Of a stretch of DNA of 10,121 nt, positions 6,196 through 10,121 are shown in pieces. Location: NCBI GenBank assembly GCA_018609935.1, contig JAHENH010000027.1:1-10121 (forward strand), given 5' to 3'. Both the position numbers and the translations under genes were made by a program. The notes below the pieces were generated by a model. It had not been told where the DNA came from. It saw nothing but the letters and a program-made list of their open reading frames with translations, and ran no database searches. Position 1 is the first letter of the stretch; every line of letters starts with the position of its first letter. This DNA comes from Halobacteriales archaeon. Lineage in GTDB: Archaea; Halobacteriota; Halobacteria; Halorutilales; JAHENH01.

Positions 6196-7123
6196 TTATA
6201 TTTTTTCTAAGAATCTTAATGTTTTATTCCATTCATCTTTTGTTGCATCTGGATGGAAGCTTTCACCACTGGGGTTTGCAAATGCATGTCCTGCATCATC
6301 ATATATAATAATTTCTTTATTTATATAGTTCTTTTAATTTTTTGTTAAATTGTCTAACATCTTCTACATTAACTACTTGGTCTTCTTCTCCGAATATTCC
6401 TAATACTGGTTCATCTATTCTTTTAATAGTTGATTTATTAGATGGTAATGTACCATAGTATATTACAGTTGCATTTAATTTTACCTTACTGATACTTAAT
6501 TGTAGGCTTTGTCCACCACCAAAATACCATCCGATGCTTGCTATTTTTTTGTTAGTATATGAAGAATTTCGAAGTTAGACATAGCTTGTTGCATTTTTCT
6601 TATAGATTTTGTGGAATTGTTTCTTACTCGTTAGGCAAGTCTGGAAGCTTTGGAGGGGGTACTTGGGACTTCCCCTTCATATAAATCTACTGCAAAACCG
6701 TGTATCTGTTTCCTGCAAGAGTATCTGCCATATGTTTTATATTTTGATTTAAACCCCACCACTCATGTATCATTATTACTCCGGGATATGATTCATTTTC
6801 TTTTGGTCTAGCCAGATATCCTGGTGTTCCACTGAGTGTTTTTTCTGAGGTTATAATAGGGGAAAGATTTTTTACACTGAAAATTCCTGTATTCTGACTA
6901 AAAATGTAACTCTACAAGTTCTGTTTTTCTCTATTTCTCCAATCTGACATCCCATATGAGGAGTTTGATTATAAAATCTATTATTGTCTGAGACTATATT
7001 ATTTTCATCTATAGTATTATTGTTTGACTGATTATACTTCACTATATTTTCTGGACTATTTAGACAACCTCTCAGCAATAATATACCAACTAAAAATACA
7101 ATTAATACTTTAGATCCCCTCAT
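6196..7123 (-). pseudogene. Decayed dienelactone-hydrolase-like lipoprotein gene
   Basis: One alpha/beta-hydrolase can be followed through five reading-frame pieces. An N-terminal lipoprotein signal (L-L-R-G-C, Cys20) lies in the first frame, which ends at 6872. Then come G-T-P-G-Y-L-A-R-P and G-V-I-M-I-H-E-W-W-G-L-N, next A-V-D-L-Y-E-G-E-V, next A-S-I-G-W-Y-F-G-G-G and V-L-G-I-F-G-E-E-D, and finally G-H-A-F-A-N-P with stop at 6196-6198. Frames change near 6900, 6693, 6570 and 6330, and a TAA lies at 6631-6633. The Cys nucleophile of the family's GWCFGG motif is replaced by Tyr (codon at 6524-6526), while the Asp and His regions remain. The intact protein would have been a membrane-anchored extracellular esterase-like hydrolase of about 305 residues. 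Frameshifts in T-runs could partly be sequencing errors, but the added stop and lost nucleophile favour real decay. The first piece (6872-7123) could still be translated as an 83-residue lipoprotein fragment. Confidence 0.85.
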
Positions 7124-7145
7124 AACAAATATATATTATGTTCTC

Positions 7146-7156
7146 TAATATATTTT
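7146..7156 (-). promoter_or_regulatory. TATA-like box of the decayed hydrolase gene
   Basis: On the minus strand AAAATATATTA is centred about 27 nt before ATG 7123, the usual distance for a leaderless archaeal transcript. The promoter therefore appears to have outlived the reading frame. Confidence 0.4.
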
Positions 7157-7354
7157 TATTATTTAATATAAAAAAACCAATAATATGTATTATCTCTGTA
7201 AAATATGTGTTTATATAAATATTTTCTCAAAATTATTGTTTTAAATTTTAATTCTTAAATCATTTATATTCTAATCAGGAGTTTATAATTCCTTGCATTA
7301 AATGTAGTATAAAATAGGTTTTGTTATATTTTGCTAATTTTTTATTAGTGGTTA

Positions 7355-7372
7355 TTTGAATAGATATTCAAA
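7355..7372 (+). promoter_or_regulatory. Upstream ArsR/SmtB-type operator (O1)
   Basis: TTTGAATAGATATTCAAA is a perfect inverted repeat: two 8-nt arms around GA. The core TTTGAA-N6-TTCAAA resembles operators of the CadC/SmtB group of metal-responsive ArsR repressors. It ends one base before the TATA box, where a bound dimer would cover the BRE position and block TBP/TFB. The regulator is encoded immediately downstream. Confidence 0.75.
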
Positions 7373-7381
7373 CTTATATAT
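7373..7381 (+). promoter_or_regulatory. TATA box of the metal-resistance operon
   Basis: CTTATATAT is centred about 25 nt before ATG 7402. It lies in the eight-base gap between the two operator cores and just overlaps the second. Transcription should start at or next to the ATG, giving a leaderless mRNA, and there is no Shine-Dalgarno sequence. Confidence 0.6.
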
Positions 7382-7403
7382 TTGAAGGGCTTTTCAAATA
7401 TAT
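7376..7403 (+). promoter_or_regulatory. Downstream ArsR/SmtB-type operator (O2)
   Basis: Two perfect 11-nt arms (7376-7386 and 7393-7403) flank GGGCTT. The core TTTGAA-N6-TTCAAA at 7381-7398 has exactly the spacing of the upstream operator and lies 26 bp from it, between the TATA box and the start codon. A repressor bound here would block transcription start. Confidence 0.75.
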
Positions 7404-7695
7404 GAAAAAAGGATATATAATAGAGGATCTAATAGAAACAAGTGATATCTTTAGAACGTTAGGCGATGAAACAAGACTAAAAATACTACATGAGATACAA
7501 AATAAAGAAAAATGCGTTCATGAGATATCTGAAAACCTAGAAATAGAGATTTCCAATATATCTCATCACCTAAGAAAACTAAAAGATAAAAATATTGTAA
7601 CAAAAAGAAAACAAGGTAGACATAGATACTATAAACTCTCTGATAAACATATAAATAAAATCCTAAAAGCAGGAATTGAACATGCCAAAGAATAA
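7402..7695 (+). CDS. ArsR/SmtB-family metal-responsive repressor
   Basis: A 97-residue winged-helix dimeric repressor of normal family length. F-R-T-L-G-D-E-T-R-L-K-I-L (17-29) is the standard N-terminal ArsR signature. I-S-N-I-S-H-H-L-R-K-L (50-60) is the recognition helix, and G-R-H-R-Y-Y-K-L the wing. The alpha-5 zinc/cobalt site of SmtB/CzrA is intact at Asp81, His83, His94 and Glu97, with the SmtB spacing D-x-H-x10-H-x2-E. Cys38 in K-C-V-H-E-I occupies the alpha-3 position where SmtB, ArsR and CadC have C-V. It should bind the two operators in its own promoter and leave DNA when zinc or a similar metal binds at alpha-5. It overlaps the efflux ATPase gene by 14 nt, so both form one self-repressed operon. 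Zn/Co/Cd sensing is well supported; the exact metal preference is inferred. Confidence 0.92.
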   Translation: MKKGYIIEDLIETSDIFRTLGDETRLKILHEIQNKEKCVHEISENLEIEISNISHHLRKLKDKNIVTKRKQGRHRYYKLSDKHINKILKAGIEHAKE

Positions 7696-9727
7696 AAAAA
7701 ATGATTCTATAGAAGATGGTAAACAAAATATCTGGAAAAGTAATAGGGCTTTAAAAACCTGGATATCTGGGTTCTTTCTAGGATTAGGATTATTAATAAT
7801 ATTAGGAGTTAACACAGAACTAGAAGTCTTATCAATTCTGGATAGAGAATTTACGTTTCCAGAAACTTTGTTTTTAGTTGGAATAGTTTTTGGTGGACCA
7901 GTTATATTACATAACGGTTTTAACTCGGCTAAAAATCTTCGTTTAGATATAGATTTTTTGATGAGTGCAGCTATAGTGAGTGCATTACTAGCCAGTTTAG
8001 TTTTTAATGCAAAACTTTATTTTGAAGCTGCTACTCTTGTTTTTCTTTTTAATCTGGCTGAACTACTAGAAGATTATTCAATGAGTCGTGCGCGTAGCTC
8101 TCTCCAAGAACTGATGAATTTATCACCTAATATAGCAAAAGTTAAAAAAGAAGATAGAGAGATAGAAATACCGGTAGAAAAAGTAGATATTGGAGATACA
8201 GTTATAGTTAATCCAGGTGATAAAATACCTGTTGACGGAAAAGTTATAAAAGGAAATAGTGCAGTTAATCAGTCACCTATAACTGGTGAGTCTCTACCTG
8301 TTGATAAAACCTCTGGAGATGAGGTATTTGCAGGAACGATAAATGAGGAAGGCTATCTGGAGATTGAAGTAACTAAAGAAGCTTCTGATAATACTTTATC
8401 AAAGATAATAGAGATGGTTCAAGATGCAGACTCAAGCCAGACAGAAAAGGAACAATTTGTTGAAAGGTTCTCTAAATATTATACTCCTTTTATGGTTTCT
8501 ATATCTATATTGTTAACAATAATACCACCTATATTTTTAGGTTTATCTTGGATAAGATGGTTTTTATCTGGTATTACAATGCTTGTACTTGCTTGTCCAT
8601 GTGCTTTTGTAATTTCTACCCCTGTTTCTGTTGTTTCGGGGATTACAAGTGCCGCAAAAAATGGTGTACTAATAAAGGGAGGAAAATATTTAGAATCTAC
8701 AGGAGAGATTAATACTATAGCATTTGACAAGACAGGTACTTTAACTACTGGGGAATTAGTTGTAACTGATATAATACCATTAAATGACCTAAGTGAAAAG
8801 GAAGTCTTAAGATGTGCTCGTGGACTTGAACACAGAAGTGAACATCCTATAGGAGAAGCAATTGTTAAAGAGGCTGAAAAAAAAGAAATAAAACACAAAG
8901 AAATTGAAGAGTTTGAAAGTATAACAGGTAAGGGAGTAAAAGCAAAAATGGAAGGTACAAAACATATTGCGGGAAAACCTACTCTATTTCAAGAGTTAGG
9001 TTTCGATCTAGGCCATGTACATACTGCTATGGATCAAGGTAAATACACCAAAAAAAGTATAGAGTTATGTGAAAGAAACGACTGCATAGATCTACTAAAA
9101 AAGAAAATTCCAGAACTCCAATCACAAGGGAAAACAGTAATAATAGTAGGAAACGAGGACAATATAGAAGGTTTAATTGCAATCTCAGATGAAATTCGAG
9201 ACGAAGCTAAATACACAATAGAAAAACTACACAATTTAGGAATAAAGACTATTATGCTAACCGGTGATAATGAAAGAACAGCTAGAGCAATCGCGGAAAA
9301 AATAGGTATAAAAGAATATCATGCAGAACTCTTGCCGGATGAAAAGGTACTAAAAATAAAATCTTTAGTCGAAAAGTATGATGGAGTAGCTATGATTGGA
9401 GATGGTGTTAATGATGCCCCTGCTCTAGCTACTTCAACTGTTGGTATTGCTATGGGTGCCGCAGGTACAGATACAGCAATAGAAACAGCAGATATTGCAT
9501 TAATGGATGACAATCTAATGAAGATACCATATCTATACAAACTATCTAACAAATCTAATAAAGTAATTAAACAAAATATATTCTCAAGTCTTGCCATAAA
9601 GGCACTATTAGCTATAGGGATACCATTTGGTTACGTATCTTTAGCAGTTGCAGTACTAATTGGAGATGCTGGAATGACATTAGGAGTTACAAGTAATGCA
9701 TTACGACTTTCAAAAATCGATAGTTAA
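7682..9727 (+). CDS. P1B-2-type heavy-metal efflux ATPase (Zn/Cd/Pb)
   Basis: A 681-residue membrane ATPase. In order: a short N-terminus without any HMA (GMTCxxC) domain, paired membrane helices, actuator T-G-E-S at 201-204, C-P-C at 305-307 in the metal-transport helix, phosphorylated Asp349 in D-K-T-G-T, nucleotide-domain H388-P389, G-D-G-V-N-D at 573-578, and the final helices with Lys640 and Asp662 (G-D-A-G-M-T-L-G-V-T-S-N-A-L-R-L). CPC plus this Lys and Asp defines the P1B-2 group, which exports Zn(II), Cd(II) and Pb(II). A His/Cys-rich segment (H445, H447, C463, C468) sits inside the nucleotide-binding domain. ATG 7682 is chosen, overlapping the repressor gene by 14 nt; a TTG at 7676 would add two residues. 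The partner repressor has a zinc-type site, which agrees with zinc or cadmium as substrate. Confidence 0.93.
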   Translation: MPKNKKNDSIEDGKQNIWKSNRALKTWISGFFLGLGLLIILGVNTELEVLSILDREFTFPETLFLVGIVFGGPVILHNGFNSAKNLRLDIDFLMSAAIVSALLASLVFNAKLYFEAATLVFLFNLAELLEDYSMSRARSSLQELMNLSPNIAKVKKEDREIEIPVEKVDIGDTVIVNPGDKIPVDGKVIKGNSAVNQSPITGESLPVDKTSGDEVFAGTINEEGYLEIEVTKEASDNTLSKIIEMVQDADSSQTEKEQFVERFSKYYTPFMVSISILLTIIPPIFLGLSWIRWFLSGITMLVLACPCAFVISTPVSVVSGITSAAKNGVLIKGGKYLESTGEINTIAFDKTGTLTTGELVVTDIIPLNDLSEKEVLRCARGLEHRSEHPIGEAIVKEAEKKEIKHKEIEEFESITGKGVKAKMEGTKHIAGKPTLFQELGFDLGHVHTAMDQGKYTKKSIELCERNDCIDLLKKKIPELQSQGKTVIIVGNEDNIEGLIAISDEIRDEAKYTIEKLHNLGIKTIMLTGDNERTARAIAEKIGIKEYHAELLPDEKVLKIKSLVEKYDGVAMIGDGVNDAPALATSTVGIAMGAAGTDTAIETADIALMDDNLMKIPYLYKLSNKSNKVIKQNIFSSLAIKALLAIGIPFGYVSLAVAVLIGDAGMTLGVTSNALRLSKIDS

Positions 9728-9855
9728 ATAGCTTATTTTTATTTCTGAAATCTACATAGTATAACCATAAAATAAAAACGTAAAATCCAGATAAAATTTT
9801 CCTAGTTAATCCGCTATATATCTTCAAGATAAATTTGAGAAATTCGGATAAGAGA
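9728..9855 (+). other. Spacer with T-tract transcript end of the metal operon
   Basis: Just after the ATPase stop, TTATTTTTATTT at 9733-9744 is a likely termination tract. Further on, a short palindrome TATCTT-C-AAGATA lies at 9819-9831, about 25 bp upstream of the next TATA box; it could be an operator but is short. No coding frame is seen. Confidence 0.4.
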
Positions 9856-9865
9856 ATATATAAAA
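9856..9865 (+). promoter_or_regulatory. TATA box of the AIM24-family gene
   Basis: ATATATAAAA is a strong archaeal TATA match, centred about 29 nt before ATG 9890. It predicts a transcript with a leader of only a few bases. No Shine-Dalgarno sequence is present. Confidence 0.55.
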
Positions 9866-9889
9866 CAACTTATTTATTATAACAATATT

Positions 9890-10121
9890 ATGGGTTTAGA
9901 AAATATAAAAAAAGAAAAACCACAAAAAGGAGATCAATTTAGATTGGAGAACTCTAAATGTCTCGAGATTGATTTAGATGGTTCTATAATGGCGAAAGCA
10001 GGATCTATGGTTGGGTATACTGGAGAAATATCATTTAAAACAAAATCTGCTGGGGGACTATCAGGAATGCTGAAAAAAAATTAACTGGTGAGGGGTCCGT
10101 TATGATGGAAGCAAAAGGAAA
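9890..10121 (+). pseudogene. AIM24-family protein, frameshifted at an A8 run (3' end outside window)
   Basis: The first 64 codons, to a TAA at 10082-10084, read as the N-terminus of an AIM24 (TIGR00266-like) protein: F-R-L-E-N-S-K-C-L-E-I-D-L-D-G-S-I-M-A-K, then A-G-S-M-V-G-Y-T-G-E-I-S-F and G-G-L-S-G-M-L-K-K. After the A8 run at 10073-10080 the family sequence continues in another frame as L-T-G-E-G-S-V-M-M-E-A-K-G up to the window edge. One more A would join the two. AIM24-like proteins are beta-rich and poorly understood; the yeast namesake is mitochondrial, and prokaryotic members have no settled function. The family hallmark Gly-Ser-Met-Val is intact. The gene has its own promoter and lies 162 bp after the ATPase, so it is probably a separate unit. 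The break may be real decay, a slippery frameshift site or a homopolymer sequencing error. Confidence 0.75.

Noticed and set aside
6872..7123. Independent small lipoprotein gene of 83 residues
   Set aside because: The same protein continues in other frames as a dienelactone-hydrolase-like sequence, so it is the broken N-terminus of a larger gene.
8479..8898. Minus-strand open frame opposite the ATPase
   Set aside because: It lies inside the strongly conserved CPC and DKTGT region of the ATPase and has no recognisable protein features.
1..10121. CRISPR array, tRNA, rRNA, transposase or phage genes
   Set aside because: No regularly spaced repeats, no tRNA-like cloverleaf and no transposase or phage protein motifs were seen on either strand.

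Overview
The window is AT-rich DNA (about 30% G+C by eye) that reads as an archaeal chromosome. Most promoters that can be placed are a TATA-like box about 25-30 nt before a start codon with no Shine-Dalgarno sequence, which suggests leaderless or short-leader transcripts. Several proteins (the FAD oxidoreductase/DUF1641 pair, the Usp/APC-permease pair, the methyltransferase, the TrmB-like regulator and the CPC P-type ATPase) resemble families I know best from haloarchaea, although the G+C is far too low for a typical haloarchaeon. A low-G+C euryarchaeon of saline or hypersaline habitat, such as a Methanonatronarchaeia-like or other halophilic methanogen-related lineage, is a reasonable inference but is not proven here.

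Left part, plus strand (1-1944): a compact sulfur-metabolism operon. It holds the 3' end of a TusA-family sulfurtransferase gene, an overlapping gene for a sulfide:quinone oxidoreductase-like flavoprotein, and a DUF1641 gene 11 nt further on. A 291-bp AT-rich spacer follows. A single-gene SAM methyltransferase (2236-2796) then converges on a TrmB-like winged-helix regulator (2906-3295, minus). Between them lies a near-perfect 17-bp stem hairpin followed by T7.

Centre, minus strand (3484-5663): a two-gene transport operon. An APC-family amino-acid permease is followed, through a TAATG stop/start overlap, by a tandem universal-stress-protein gene. The 5664-6195 spacer has no gene. It holds the permease promoter, an 18-bp perfect palindrome and an unexplained G+C-rich island. 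Next is a decayed minus-strand gene (6196-7123) for a dienelactone-hydrolase-like lipoprotein. It has at least four frameshifts and one stop codon, and the catalytic Cys of its GWCFGG motif reads as Tyr.

Right part, plus strand (7355-9727): a metal-resistance operon. An ArsR/SmtB repressor with an intact zinc-type alpha-5 site overlaps a P1B-2 (Zn/Cd/Pb) efflux ATPase that lacks an N-terminal HMA domain. Two identical-geometry operators, TTTGAA-N6-TTCAAA, lie 26 bp apart on either side of the TATA box, an evident self-repression circuit. The window closes with an AIM24-family gene that is out of frame at an A8 run.

I found no convincing unprecedented system. The points most worth a second look are the double operator, the unexplained G+C-rich island beside a perfect palindrome, the decayed hydrolase, the A8 frameshift, and a His/Cys cluster inside the ATPase nucleotide-binding domain.
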